A DNA stretch of 64,000 nt from Marinilabilia salmonicolor JCM 21150 (GCF_000259075.1 NZ_AJKI01000002.1:434001-498000), one strand, 5' to 3'; numbered from the stretch's first letter, positions 17,658-26,253 are shown. Numbers and translations are program-made. The notes: generated from the sequence alone by a model not told the origin.

Positions 17658-18236
17658 ATGAAGAAGATAGCTGTTTTTTGTGCTTCCAGCCCTAAAGTTC
17701 CTGAAGTTTATTTCGATGCTGCCAGGCGTGTATCTGCTGCTTTGGTGCAGTCCGGATTTGGAATTATCTATGGTGGGGGAGCAATTGGTCTGATGGGAGT
17801 CGTTGCTGATGAGGCACTGAAACATCATGGAGTGGTTACCGGAATTATTCCTCGCTTCATGGTAGATGTGGAATGGGAGCATAAGGATGTGGAGGATATG
17901 ATTCATGTGGAAACCATGCATAAACGGAAAGAGTTGATGGTACAGGGAAGTTCAGGAATTTTGGCCTTGCCCGGGGGTACCGGAACTTTGGAAGAGTTGT
18001 TTGAGGTGATGTCGCTTAAGAAGCTGGGACAATACCCACATCCCATAGTTGTCCTGAACACCAATGGCTATTACGATGGAATGCTGCAACAAACACAAAA
18101 AATGGTGGAGGAACAATTTATGCGTCCCATCCATAATGAGATGTGGACTATTGTAGAACGTCCCGAAGAGGTGGTTGCTGCCATAAGGAGTGCTTCTCCC
18201 TGGGATGAGGATGCCATCCGGTTTGCAGGAGTTTAA
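17658..18236 (+). CDS. LOG-family nucleotide hydrolase (TIGR00730 type)
   Basis: 192-residue Rossmann-fold protein of the LOG (lonely guy) family, whose studied members hydrolyse cytokinin riboside or purine 5'-monophosphates to base plus ribose 5-phosphate. The signature PGGTGTLEELFEVMSLKKLG (about 107-126) and the earlier YGGGAIGLMG and HKRKELM segments are intact. Single cytoplasmic domain of normal length. In bacteria the true substrate is often AMP or a related nucleotide; phytohormone production should not be assumed. It stands alone, 68 bases after the DUF6048 gene. Confidence 0.9.
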   Translation: MKKIAVFCASSPKVPEVYFDAARRVSAALVQSGFGIIYGGGAIGLMGVVADEALKHHGVVTGIIPRFMVDVEWEHKDVEDMIHVETMHKRKELMVQGSSGILALPGGTGTLEELFEVMSLKKLGQYPHPIVVLNTNGYYDGMLQQTQKMVEEQFMRPIHNEMWTIVERPEEVVAAIRSASPWDEDAIRFAGV

Positions 18237-18723
18237 AATAGACTATAATTAAAATATTCCCATTACTTTTAAGATTCCACAACGAACGGAATTTTACCCT
18301 TGGGGTGAATAACTATAATCCCGGTTTTGATTGGTTAAAACCTGATGGAGCAATGAGTTCCTAGCAGGGTTTTTTGTAACGTAAGTGGCGGTGCTTATGT
18401 AGAAGCTAAAACGGCATGTTCTTCCTTTGTGAGAAAAAAACGACAAAGAGTAGTTTTTATGCAAAAAAAATATATTTTTGTTAATGTAATTTAACAGAAA
18501 AGTATATGACCCGCCCCATTCTTTCTATCCTGTTCTCCGATTCAGTAAGGGGTTTATAATTTCCTTTTATTAATTTCCTTATAAAAATTACTGGTTCATA
18601 TTTTTTTATTCACGTCGAATCCTCTTGACTGTTATGTTTGAGGGGGTATTGTATAATGGTTTGGCTAGTAGCGGCTTGCCGTTGGCGATAGAAGTTTTAT
18701 TTTACAAATCTATATTTTAAATT
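18237..18723. other. AT-rich intergenic region without recognised features
   Basis: About 490 bases, AT-rich with several long A and T runs. A TATTTTTG box near 18471 could be a promoter, but it lies some 250 bases before the next start. No gene, repeat or RNA could be supported. Confidence 0.5.
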
Positions 18724-19461
18724 ATGAAACATTTAGTTATTTTTTTGATGTTGTTTTTCAGCATTTCTTCTGTTCTTTTTGGACAACTTGAAGAGAAAAT
18801 GAAAAAAGAGGGTGTTGTAAAAGGCACGATAATTAAAAATGGGAAAGCCACTGATGGTTTCATCAAGATTCTCGGAAAGACTTATCATGATGATAAGTGG
18901 TACCCTGCACCATGGGAATTTCAATCAAAAATTAAGTTTATCCCAACCAAGACCTTTGAAAATACCGAAAAGGTAAAGAATAAACACTTCGAGAAATACG
19001 ATGCAAAGGATATTGACGGATATACCTATGATTCGCTGGTTTATGAGTCCGTGAAATATGCCGATATGTCCGCTGTAGGGATGAATATGCTTCCCAAAAA
19101 GATGTTTATGCGTAGAATCGCAGACGATAAAATATCATTGTATGTGCACTTTTATGAAATGCCTGATGTAATGGTGTATGAGGGAAATGAATATGTGGAA
19201 CTGCTCGAGGAGAATGCAAAACCAAATCTTGTGTATAAAATTGGCAAAAACGGAAAACTTAAGCTTGTCAATAATTTGAACATTGAGAAAGAGCTTTCTG
19301 ATTGTCCTCAGATTGTTGAGAAACAAAAGAAAGGGGAATACAAAGTGGTCGGAAAGGACGGAGAAGAGGCTTCAGGTTTGAAAAAAGTACTTAACAACTC
19401 AGTTTTTAGAGAAGATGTGCGCTTGCAGGCCATTCAGGATTACAATGAAAATTGCAATTAA
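18724..19461 (+). CDS. Secreted protein of unknown function
   Basis: 245 residues with a clear Sec signal peptide (MKHLVIFLMLFFSISSVLFG). The mature part starts with a lysine-rich stretch, then strands with motifs such as GKATDGFIKILGKTYHDDKW and MFMRRIADDKISLYVHFYEM, and ends in a polar helix. The ordering resembles periplasmic proteins of Bacteroidota that respond to environmental factors, but I do not recognise a named family. It is flanked on both sides by AT-rich non-coding DNA and repeat elements, so it may be accessory. Confidence 0.7.
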   Translation: MKHLVIFLMLFFSISSVLFGQLEEKMKKEGVVKGTIIKNGKATDGFIKILGKTYHDDKWYPAPWEFQSKIKFIPTKTFENTEKVKNKHFEKYDAKDIDGYTYDSLVYESVKYADMSAVGMNMLPKKMFMRRIADDKISLYVHFYEMPDVMVYEGNEYVELLEENAKPNLVYKIGKNGKLKLVNNLNIEKELSDCPQIVEKQKKGEYKVVGKDGEEASGLKKVLNNSVFREDVRLQAIQDYNENCN

Positions 19462-19490
19462 GAAATTCTTCAGAAAAAAAGATGAAAAGT

Positions 19491-19621
19491 GAAGCTGTCT
19501 AAAAAGTTACTGTATTTTATATACTGAATATGTTGAAAAAATGAAAATCACTAACAGAGAGGTTTTTCACCATGTTCTAAAAAATAAAAGACTCGTGATT
19601 TGTGACTTTTTGGACAGTTTC
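19491..19621. mobile_element. MITE-like element with ~20-bp terminal inverted repeats
   Basis: 131 bp bounded by GAAGCTGTCTAAAAAGTTAC and the complement of GAAACTGTCCAAAAAGTCAC (17 of 20 match). AGT precedes and follows the element, a possible 3-bp target duplication. The interior is AT-rich and non-coding. The end sequence type is reminiscent of DDE insertion-sequence termini; no transposase is present. Confidence 0.65.
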
Positions 19622-19647
19622 AGTATTCCAGGAGATGGCATTTTAAA

Positions 19648-19685
19648 AATAGTAAGAGCGTGAGGTTTCTCACTTTTTTACTATT
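19648..19685. repeat. Short fold-back hairpin
   Basis: AATAGTAA with GTGAG pairs with CTCAC and TTACTATT across a small loop. It lies between the MITE-like element and a gene remnant, and could terminate the remnant's former transcript on the minus strand. Confidence 0.35.
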
Positions 19686-19712
19686 CTGATATTCTGTGTT
19701 CTAAAACTTTCT

Positions 19713-19952
19713 CTAATCGTTCTTATAGCCTCGTCGGCCGTCCATAACTTCATGTCCTAAATTGTTGGAAAAACGACGTTCATAATCAAAAAAATACTGA
19801 CTGTTTCCTCCAGGTGTGATTTTGTTTTCACCATACTTATGGTTTATGGAATTGATAAAGGTTTCGAACTGATCACTTTCCATAAAGGAGGAAGCCAATT
19901 CTGCTTTGATGCCGGTTGGGATTTTGGCTGCTCTTACCCACTTGCCTGCTAC
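19713..19952 (-). pseudogene. 3' remnant of a gene cut by a fold-back repeat
   Basis: About 79 codons remain open on the minus strand, with protein-like composition (AAKIPTGIKAELASSFMESD, then QFETFINSINHKYGENKITP, then YFFDYERRFSNN) and a proper stop. Upstream the frame runs directly into the fold-back repeat at 19955, where TAA closes it. It reads as the C-terminal end of a gene whose 5' part was lost when the repeat inserted. I do not recognise the family. Confidence 0.45.
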
Positions 19953-19954
19953 TT

Positions 19955-20076
19955 AGTGTTTGTCTATAAAGTCCAACTTCTGCGTTGTTGCTCAAAATCT
20001 AAATCCTCAAATACATTAGTATTCTGCGGTTTAGATTTTTCACACGCCTTGAATTTGAACTTTCTATCTCAAACAC
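19955..20076. repeat. Fold-back repeat, family A copy 1
   Basis: About 122 bp and strongly self-complementary. The left end GTGTTTGTCTATAAAGT pairs with the right end ACTTTCTATCTCAAACAC. An inner AAATCTAAA...TTTAGATTT stem and a small central hairpin (AAATACATTAGTATTC) complete the fold. Same architecture as 62024-62147 and, more diverged, 38201-38317. Non-coding. Confidence 0.65.
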
Positions 20077-20111
20077 GTGAAAAGCGCTTAGTTTATGAAC
20101 AGACTCTACTT

Positions 20112-20275
20112 AGTGCCCGTCTATAAAGTCGGGAAAGTTTGTAAAAATTCATGTGTCTGGTCAGAAAGTGACAGTTGCAAGGCTTGCGAAGCCGCCAAAA
20201 ACGGAGTTTACTTGGGTAAATGAGTATTTTGGCGGCAAGCGTAACGAAGCAAATGGTACTTTATGGACAGATACT
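20112..20275. mobile_element. MITE-like element, family B copy 1
   Basis: 164 bp. The ends AGTGCCCGTCTATAAAGT and ACTTTATGGACAGATACT are imperfect inverted repeats, and ACTT occurs immediately on both sides (20108-20111 and 20276-20279) as a target duplication. The interior shares CATGTGTCTGGTCAGAAAGT with the other two copies and contains a nested GCCGCCAAAA/TTTTGGCGGC stem. It encodes no protein. It sits 35 bases after fold-back A and abuts the stop codon of a decayed gene. Confidence 0.75.
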
Positions 20276-20277
20276 AC

Positions 20278-20720
20278 TTATGGCTGATTCATGGCCATCA
20301 GAAGTTCTATGGCGGCTTCCCTGTTTTTCTTATTTTTGGGCACTACCCACATAATTTGGTTGCCTCAGATGTAATAATCCACGGGTTTTGTTCCAGGTTA
20401 TTCTGACGGCATCATATTTTTCACTTTTCAGTTGTTTTACAGTCCACTGATCCAGTTTTTGCCCTCCACGGTCGTTGCCCACCAGTTCCTCCGGAAAAAC
20501 CATAATAATGTTTTTGTCCTGATGGAGAAAGTTGTGCTCCCGGACAAATTCGCGGATGAATTTTTCCCTGTCACCTTGTCCCGGCCATTTCTTTGATATT
20601 TTTTATCAGCTGGATATTGCTCTGATGAAATGCAATTATTAGATGTGAGTAATTCTTTAGCAATCAGCAGGTCCTGGTTTCTTGTCCTGAGGTTGCGAAA
20701 ACAAATGATTGTGTGAAATA
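20278..20720 (-). pseudogene. Decayed gene with frameshifts, family unknown
   Basis: Protein-like segments follow one another on the minus strand in different frames. RNLRTRNQDLLIAKELLTSN comes first, then a segment with DREKFIREFVREHNFLHQDK and NIIMVFPEELVGNDRGGQKL, then WVVPKNKKNREAAIELLMAM ending NQP-stop. At least two frame changes are needed to join them. Uninterrupted homologues would confirm decay rather than chance. The stop codon touches the family B element. Confidence 0.55.
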
Positions 20721-20759
20721 TTTCCATCTGTGATGACAGGAATATCCTTTAAAATGTTA

Positions 20760-20767
20760 TATTTTTG
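20760..20767 (+). promoter_or_regulatory. Predicted -7 box for DUF4271-hemD
   Basis: TATTTTTG matches TAnnTTTG and lies about 20 bases before the ATG pair at 20787/20790. This excludes the far-upstream in-frame ATG at 20709 as the main start. Confidence 0.5.
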
Positions 20768-20786
20768 CATATTAACCCATTTACAG

Positions 20787-21971
20787 ATGATGCCAAACAA
20801 GATTCCCGTGTTTCAGCAAGACTTTCAAAATGAAGACAGTACTGTGATTTTGTCGCAGCCTTCAATCGATGTACCCGAGCGCATCGAACTGAAGGTTGAA
20901 CGGCCGTCAATTCAGTTGCTGCAGGAGGAGGAAGCACCTGCTCCAAAGCGCAAAGTTCGTGCTGAGCAACCGATAACTTCAGCGGAGAATGAATCATTGG
21001 AAGACGCCGGGCCTCAAATGGTCTATACCGGACCGGATACTCTGGACGCTGTGTTGTTAACTGATTGGCAGGCTTCAGGCTTTACAGGACATCTGTGGTT
21101 TTCAGAAAGTTATAATAGCATTTGTCTCGTGCCGTCTGATTATTTCCAAAATGAACCGGGCGATGGAGATTTGGACATGAATGTCCCGAAAGCTCACAAT
21201 AATGGAGAAGGTGCGGGGCCTTCCCCTGTGGCTGATTCATCCGTAATTGTTCAAAAAGCCCTGAATAAGCTGGAAACTTCGGAGATTCAGGATCCCATTC
21301 CTGTCAATGTACACCATCGGAAGGAGCCCCTTTTGGGGCAAAACTGGTTCATGGTATTGATTGTTGTACTGGTAGCCCTCACGGGAGTTATCAGGTTTAA
21401 ATGGCACAAATATTTATCTGATGTTTTTAGCGCTGTTTTTTTTAAGAATATTGCGGGGAAATTGCAGAACGGCAGCGGAGGGAGCCAGGCTGTCGCCTCT
21501 TTTGGGCTGGAAGTTTTATTCTATGCCAATTTTTCGTTGTTGTTTTTTGAATCCCTCCGGCTCTCGGGGCGTACCTTTTTTGACCTTTCGGGCTGGAAAT
21601 TGCTTTTGCCCTTGTTTGGATTTCTGATAGTCATATTTACCCTTAAATTTATTGTATACCGATTTGTGGGATGGGTTTTCCGGGTTCAGGAAGCTACTTC
21701 AACGTATCTTTTTCAATCCTCCGTAATGAGCAAAGCATTTGGATTGGTTTTGATGCCTTTGGTGGTTGTTTTTCCATTTCTGGAGCCTGAAGCGCGTCAT
21801 TGGATCCCTTCTATTGGATTTTCTATCTTTATTTTATTGTATGTAGTTCAGGTAGGCCGCGGAATTGTGGCAAATTTAAGGGGTGGGCTTTCAGGTTATT
21901 ACATATTTTTGTACCTTTGTGCCCTGGAAATTTTACCCTTGTCAATACTGATTAAAGTGCTGTTTTATTGA
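20787..21971 (+). CDS. DUF4271 family membrane protein
   Basis: About 394 residues. The N-terminal ~190 residues are soluble, acidic and low in complexity (QEEEAPAPKRKVRAEQ), with a central motif DTLDAVLLTDWQASGFTGHL. The C-terminal ~200 residues carry six or so hydrophobic helices, typical of DUF4271. Function is unknown. The gene precedes hemD by 50 bases, an arrangement I associate with Bacteroidales genomes. Start placed at MMPNKIPV, consistent with the promoter; ATG at 20790 is equally possible. Confidence 0.82.
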   Translation: MMPNKIPVFQQDFQNEDSTVILSQPSIDVPERIELKVERPSIQLLQEEEAPAPKRKVRAEQPITSAENESLEDAGPQMVYTGPDTLDAVLLTDWQASGFTGHLWFSESYNSICLVPSDYFQNEPGDGDLDMNVPKAHNNGEGAGPSPVADSSVIVQKALNKLETSEIQDPIPVNVHHRKEPLLGQNWFMVLIVVLVALTGVIRFKWHKYLSDVFSAVFFKNIAGKLQNGSGGSQAVASFGLEVLFYANFSLLFFESLRLSGRTFFDLSGWKLLLPLFGFLIVIFTLKFIVYRFVGWVFRVQEATSTYLFQSSVMSKAFGLVLMPLVVVFPFLEPEARHWIPSIGFSIFILLYVVQVGRGIVANLRGGLSGYYIFLYLCALEILPLSILIKVLFY

Positions 21972-22021
21972 CTTAAAGAGTGTAATGGTTTCTGGTTTTG
22001 TTGAACTAAAACTTAAGCAAA

Positions 22022-22768
22022 TTGAAGATCAAAAAAATCCTGGTTTCGCAGCCTAAGCCGTCAACACCAAAATCCCCTTACTTTGACCTGTCGGAAAAGA
22101 ACAATGTGAAGATTGATTTTAGGCCGTTCATTCAGGTTGAAGGGGTCTCTTCTAAAGAATTCAGACAACAGAAAATTAATATTCTGGATCATACCGCGGT
22201 GGTTTTTACCAGCAGAACTGCGATTGACCATTTTTTCCGGATCTGTGAAGAAACCCGGGTTACGGTGCCCGATGACATGAAGTATTTTTGTATTTCAGAA
22301 GCTACCGCTTTCTATCTCCAAAAATACATTGTTTACAGAAAACGGAAGATTTTTCATTCCACAGGAAAATTTCCCGATTTGGTGGAAGTTATCAAAAAAC
22401 ATAAGCAGGAGAAGTTTCTGGTACCTCTTTCGGATATTCATAAACCCGAGATTCCTAATCTGCTGACTAAAGCTAAAATAAAATATACCAAGGCCATCCT
22501 TTACCGGACGGTTAGCAGCGATTTGAGTGATCTTAAGGACATTAATTATGATGTTTTGGTATTTTTCAGTCCTTCAGGAATAAAGTCTCTGATGCAAAAC
22601 TTTCCTGACTTTGAACAGAAAGATACGCTCATTGCCTCTTTTGGGCCGGCTACTGCCAAGGCGGTGAAGGAGGCTGGCCTCCGGCTGGACATTCAGGCTC
22701 CTATGCCCCAGGCTCCATCTATGACTGCTGCGCTTGAGATGTACATCAAAAAGCATAACAAGAAGTAA
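22022..22768 (+). CDS. hemD: Uroporphyrinogen-III synthase
   Basis: 248 residues. Converts hydroxymethylbilane to uroporphyrinogen III in haem/tetrapyrrole synthesis. The two-domain HemD fold is recognisable by VVFTSRTAIDHFF, FCISEATAFYL, VLVFFSPSGIKSLM and IASFGPATAKAVKEAGLRL. It begins with TTG: the reading KIKKILVSQPKPS is the usual family N-terminus, and there is no in-frame ATG before residue 85 or so. It lies 50 bases after the DUF4271 gene and is closed by a strong terminator. Confidence 0.9.
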   Translation: MKIKKILVSQPKPSTPKSPYFDLSEKNNVKIDFRPFIQVEGVSSKEFRQQKINILDHTAVVFTSRTAIDHFFRICEETRVTVPDDMKYFCISEATAFYLQKYIVYRKRKIFHSTGKFPDLVEVIKKHKQEKFLVPLSDIHKPEIPNLLTKAKIKYTKAILYRTVSSDLSDLKDINYDVLVFFSPSGIKSLMQNFPDFEQKDTLIASFGPATAKAVKEAGLRLDIQAPMPQAPSMTAALEMYIKKHNKK

Positions 22769-22791
22769 CAACGATATTTGAATAAATAAAG

Positions 22792-22826
22792 CACTCCTTG
22801 CCCGGGTCTGGGAAGGAGTGTTTTTT
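22792..22826 (+). terminator. Intrinsic terminator after hemD
   Basis: CACTCCTT pairs with AAGGAGTG, with CCC/GGG extending the stem inside the loop, followed by six T (22821-22826). Confidence 0.85.
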
Positions 22827-22863
22827 GTATATGCAATATGTGGATCAGACAAAGTAACTAAGG

Positions 22864-22871
22864 TAATTTTG
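22864..22871 (+). promoter_or_regulatory. Predicted -7 box for rnpA-yidD
   Basis: TAATTTTG matches TAnnTTTG, 31 bases before the rnpA ATG and just after the hemD terminator, so rnpA-yidD is a separate transcription unit. Confidence 0.5.
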
Positions 22872-22901
22872 TCTGTTGAATTTATGAACTGTCAGTAGGA
22901 C

Positions 22902-23297
22902 ATGAAGCAAGGGAAATTCACTTTTGGAAAATCGGAGAAGCTTTGTAGCCGGAAGTTTATTGACAAACTTTTCGACAGTGGAGAAGCTTTTATGGCTTTT
23001 CCGCTAAGAGTGCAGTATTTGTTTGATGTACTTCCGGAGGAAGTCGAGGCTCAGGCGATGTTTTCGGCTTCCAAGAGGCGGTTCAAAAGGGCCGTTAAAC
23101 GAAACCTGCTGAAGCGTCGGATGCGTGAAGCTTATCGCCTGAACAAAGAACCCTTGCTTGCTGTTTTGAAAGAGAAAAACATTCAGACAGGGGTGGCTTT
23201 TTTGTTTGTTTCAAAAGAAGAGTTGGATTATCATGCTATCGAAAAGGCAATGAAGAAGGCCATTCAGAAATTGATCAATGAGGTTGAGACAAGATGA
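22902..23297 (+). CDS. rnpA: Ribonuclease P protein component
   Basis: 131-residue basic protein that supports the RNase P RNA in 5' processing of tRNA precursors. The RNR motif region reads [20 protein letters not shown] (about 64-83), and the N-terminal [17 protein letters not shown] is typical of the family. Its stop overlaps the yidD start by four bases (ATGA), showing translational coupling. rpmH and dnaA are not adjacent, which is usual in Bacteroidota. Confidence 0.95.
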   Translation: MKQGKFTFGKSEKLCSRKFIDKLFDSGEAFMAFPLRVQYLFDVLPEEVEAQAMFSASKRRFKRAVKRNLLKRRMREAYRLNKEPLLAVLKEKNIQTGVAFLFVSKEELDYHAIEKAMKKAIQKLINEVETR

Positions 23298-23545
23298 AGA
23301 TACTTCAAAAAATTTATGAAGGCTTTAAGAAGGTTCTGGTTTTTTTGCTGATTATTCCTGTCCGCATCTATCAGTGGGTGATATCACCCATGATCGGACC
23401 TTCGTGTCGTTATACTCCTACTTGTTCGGTTTATTCAGTTCAGGCACTTAAGAAACACGGGCCTTTCAAAGGACTCTGGCTGTCCATTAAGCGAATTTTA
23501 TCCTGTAATCCATGGGGCGGCAGTGGACATGACCCGGTACCTTAG
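23294..23545 (+). CDS. yidD: Membrane protein insertion efficiency factor YidD
   Basis: 83 residues. Small amphipathic inner-membrane-associated protein thought to help YidC/Sec insert membrane proteins. The family core is complete: [36 protein letters not shown], and a C-terminal [13 protein letters not shown]. Coupled to rnpA by a 4-base overlap. Confidence 0.95.
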   Translation: MKILQKIYEGFKKVLVFLLIIPVRIYQWVISPMIGPSCRYTPTCSVYSVQALKKHGPFKGLWLSIKRILSCNPWGGSGHDPVP

Positions 23546-23549
23546 GTGG

Positions 23550-24104
23550 TTATAATTGCCAGAATTCGTTTTTATTCATAAACTCCGAAGTAACCAAGGT
23601 TCCCACATTTTTACTCAGGCCTTTGAGGGTGAGTGCCTGAACCATCCATTTCTCACGTCTTTGGTCGGCAAGCACAGGTGGGGGAGCAAAGCCGAAACTT
23701 TCGGCTTCGGGAACGAATCCAAGTTTTTTATAGTGTTCCGGATCTCCGAAAACAAAAACCATCTCTGTCCCCATTTGTTTTAGTTTTTTTATTCCCTCTT
23801 CCATCAGTAATTTATCGACTTCTGAGTTCCTGTATTCCGGAATTACGGCTAATGGCGCAAGAATGCTTACATGGTCGGACTGGTGCCAGCCTTCCACTTT
23901 AGCACTGGCGAAAATGGCATAACCTACAGCGTTGTGATTGTCAAAAGCCAGGAATGAAATGACTGGTTGTGCCGAATGATCTTTAATCAGGCTGGCCGTT
24001 AAATTGGCTTTTTCATCCGAGCCAAAAGCGGCCTTATCTACAAAGAGAATGTGTTTCAGATCTGCATCTTTTGCCTGCAATATTTTAATTTCCTGTTCTT
24101 TCAT
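23550..24104 (-). CDS. GNAT-family N-acetyltransferase
   Basis: 184-residue acetyl-CoA-dependent acyltransferase. The GNAT core is visible: a beta strand ending ILAPLAVIPEYRNSEVDKLL (motif A, pyrophosphate loop, although the usual QxxGxG is degenerate) and MVFVFGDPEHYKKLGFVPEA in motif B. The latter phrase is characteristic of the YhbS-like subgroup. Substrate unknown. It converges with yidD with only four bases between stop codons. Confidence 0.85.
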   Translation of the reverse strand: MKEQEIKILQAKDADLKHILFVDKAAFGSDEKANLTASLIKDHSAQPVISFLAFDNHNAVGYAIFASAKVEGWHQSDHVSILAPLAVIPEYRNSEVDKLLMEEGIKKLKQMGTEMVFVFGDPEHYKKLGFVPEAESFGFAPPPVLADQRREKWMVQALTLKGLSKNVGTLVTSEFMNKNEFWQL

Positions 24105-24219
24105 GTCGGCTGTTTTTAAGGATTAAGAAGATTTATGTCATCCTTGTTTTTTAAGCACAACAAATCTTCGGGCGGTATCGTTCAAAAATTATATCTTTAC
24201 CCATAAATCCCGAAAATCC

Positions 24220-25503
24220 GTGAAAGTTTTACACATCAATAAAAGCGACCATACGGGGGGCGCTGCAGTTGCTGCAGTGAGGCTCCTGGATGTTTTGCAC
24301 CATTATGGTTCCGATGTGCGTATGTTGGTATTGGAAGGATCCGGACGACACGAAAAGGTGGAGGTATTGGCACAATCACGAATATCCCGGATTTTGGAGA
24401 AAATAAAGTTTCTTGGGGAGGTCCTTTCCTTTATTCCATTTGAAAAAAACCGGCAAAACCGATTCTCTTTTTCACGGAGTCGTTTTGGGTTTGATATTAG
24501 TCGTCATCCTCTGGTTCGTGAGGCTGATGTTATTCATTTGCACTGGGTTAATCAGGGTTTTTTATCACTCAAAGGTCTGCGGAAGCTAATAGCACTTGGA
24601 AAACCGGTGGTCTGGACGCTGCACGATACCTGGCCATTTACCGGAGGTTGTCATTATCCCGGGACGTGCGGAGGTTTTTCGTCAACCTGTGGGCAATGTC
24701 CCATGCTTAAATCCCCTGCTCCGGATGATTTGTCTGCCCGTCAGCACGAGGTCAAGGAGAAAATGTATAAAAATGCTGCCATTACTTTTGTCGGTTGTAG
24801 CCGCTGGATGCAGCAGATGGCAGCCGGTAGTTCCCTTGTTCGCAAAGATCTGAAGCATGAAGTGATGCAGATTTTTAATCCCGTTGACACCCGGCTTTTT
24901 ACACCGGGTGAAAAAAATGATGTACGGCAAAAACTGGGTTTACCCGGGGGAAAGAAATTGTTGCTTTTTGGTGCTGCAAATGTTGCTGACCCCAGGAAGG
25001 GCATCGGGTTTTTATTGAGAGCATTGAATTATATAGCACAAAAAGAGCCGGAACTGAAAGAGCAACTTGAGCTGATGGTTTTCGGAAAAAATGTGGAACT
25101 GCTGGGTGATAAGCTGCCATTTAAGCTCCATTCTTTTGACATTGTAAGCAGCGAAGCGGAGATGGCCCGGTTGTATCAGGCGGCTGATTTGTTTGTGTTG
25201 CCGTCGATGCAGGATAACCTGCCCAATACGGTGGTAGAATCCATGTCTTGCGGAACTCCGGTAGTGGCTTTTCATATTGGGGGAGTTCCGGAAATGATTC
25301 AGCATAAGAAAACAGGATTTCTGGCTGCTCCTGGAAAGTCTAAAGAGTTGGCCGTGGGAATTCTTTCGGTTTTGGAGGATCATGAGGAACAAGGGCGGAA
25401 TGCAAGGATTTTTGCTGAAGAAAACTTCGCTCCCGGAGTAATCGCCCATCAATACGATGAGCTTTACAAGGTGGTAACAGGACAAGCTTCCACAAATTTT
25501 TAA
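24220..25503 (+). CDS. Glycosyltransferase family 4 protein
   Basis: 427-residue GT-B fold sugar transferase using nucleotide-sugar donors, cytoplasmic or peripheral to the inner membrane. The N-terminus KVLHINKSDHTGGAAVAAVR starts from GTG; a near-consensus -7 box (TATCTTTAC) lies about 20 bases upstream and supports that start. The acceptor domain contains HLHWVNQGF and WTLHDTWPFTGGCHY. The donor domain has LLLFGAANVADPRKGIGFLL, LYQAADLFVLPSMQDNLPNT and VVESMSCGTPVVAFHIGGVP, the GT4 E(x7)E region. Operon with the GT2 gene three bases downstream; probably surface polysaccharide assembly. Confidence 0.93.
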   Translation: MKVLHINKSDHTGGAAVAAVRLLDVLHHYGSDVRMLVLEGSGRHEKVEVLAQSRISRILEKIKFLGEVLSFIPFEKNRQNRFSFSRSRFGFDISRHPLVREADVIHLHWVNQGFLSLKGLRKLIALGKPVVWTLHDTWPFTGGCHYPGTCGGFSSTCGQCPMLKSPAPDDLSARQHEVKEKMYKNAAITFVGCSRWMQQMAAGSSLVRKDLKHEVMQIFNPVDTRLFTPGEKNDVRQKLGLPGGKKLLLFGAANVADPRKGIGFLLRALNYIAQKEPELKEQLELMVFGKNVELLGDKLPFKLHSFDIVSSEAEMARLYQAADLFVLPSMQDNLPNTVVESMSCGTPVVAFHIGGVPEMIQHKKTGFLAAPGKSKELAVGILSVLEDHEEQGRNARIFAEENFAPGVIAHQYDELYKVVTGQASTNF

Positions 25504-25506
25504 CGA

Positions 25507-26253
25507 ATGCACAAGCCTAAAATAAGTATAATTACCGTTGTTTTTAATGATGCAGATAATCTTTCATCCACCATTTCAGGAATCAGGAGGTTAACTTATC
25601 CAAATCTGGAGTATGTAATTGTGGATGGAGGAAGTACTGATGATACGGTAGCAGTTATCAGAGAAAATGAAGCATTGGCAGACCGTTGGATCAGTGAACC
25701 TGACAGAGGGCTGTACGATGCCATGAACAAGGGGATGCAGCTGGCAACAGGCGATTATTTCTGGTTTGTAAATGCCGGAGACGAACCTGCATCGGCCGAT
25801 GTACTGGATGGTCTTTTTGAAGAGGAAGTTCCCGCGGATGTGTATTACGGAGAAACATTGATGATTCATCCTGACGGACGTGAGATTGGGTTGCGTCGTT
25901 TGTCGCCTCCGGAAGAGCTCAATTGGCGCCATTTCAGGCGCGGCATGTTGGTGAGTCACCAGGCGTTCATTGCATCACGCAAAGTGGCCGGAAAGTATGA
26001 TTTAAGGTATAAATTCTCTGCAGACTTTGACTGGTGTCTTCAGGCTCTTCGAAAGGCATCAGAAATCCGAAATACGCATACAGTGTTATGCCGTTTCAGA
26101 GAGGGAGGCCTGACCAGGCAGAATATTGTGCCCGGATTGAAGGAGCGGTTCCGGATAATGGTCAGGAATTACGGACTTCTTTCAACCATTCTTTCTCATT
26201 TTGTAATTGCACCCAGGTTTTTTTGGTTTTGGGCCGTGAACAAACGCTTCTGA
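25507..26253 (+). CDS. Glycosyltransferase family 2 protein
   Basis: 248-residue GT-A fold transferase. The N-terminus ISIITVVFNDADNLSSTISG and YVIVDGGSTDDTVAVI are the GT2 nucleotide-binding segments. DRGLYDAMNKGMQLATGDYF followed by WFVNAGDE gives the DxD-like NAGDE metal site, and VSHQAFIASR the acceptor loop. This WcaA-like type typically adds a sugar to a polysaccharide repeat unit. It is translationally close (3-base gap) to the GT4 gene. No flippase or polymerase is next to the pair, so it may act in a scattered pathway. Confidence 0.92.
   Translation: MHKPKISIITVVFNDADNLSSTISGIRRLTYPNLEYVIVDGGSTDDTVAVIRENEALADRWISEPDRGLYDAMNKGMQLATGDYFWFVNAGDEPASADVLDGLFEEEVPADVYYGETLMIHPDGREIGLRRLSPPEELNWRHFRRGMLVSHQAFIASRKVAGKYDLRYKFSADFDWCLQALRKASEIRNTHTVLCRFREGGLTRQNIVPGLKERFRIMVRNYGLLSTILSHFVIAPRFFWFWAVNKRF

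Noticed and set aside
17658-18236. Cytokinin biosynthesis from the LOG-family annotation.
   Set aside because: Bacterial LOG proteins often act on AMP or related nucleotides, and no isopentenyltransferase is present.
20108-20279. Possible small gene in element B.
   Set aside because: No open frame of credible length in any of the three copies, and stops are not conserved; the element is non-coding.
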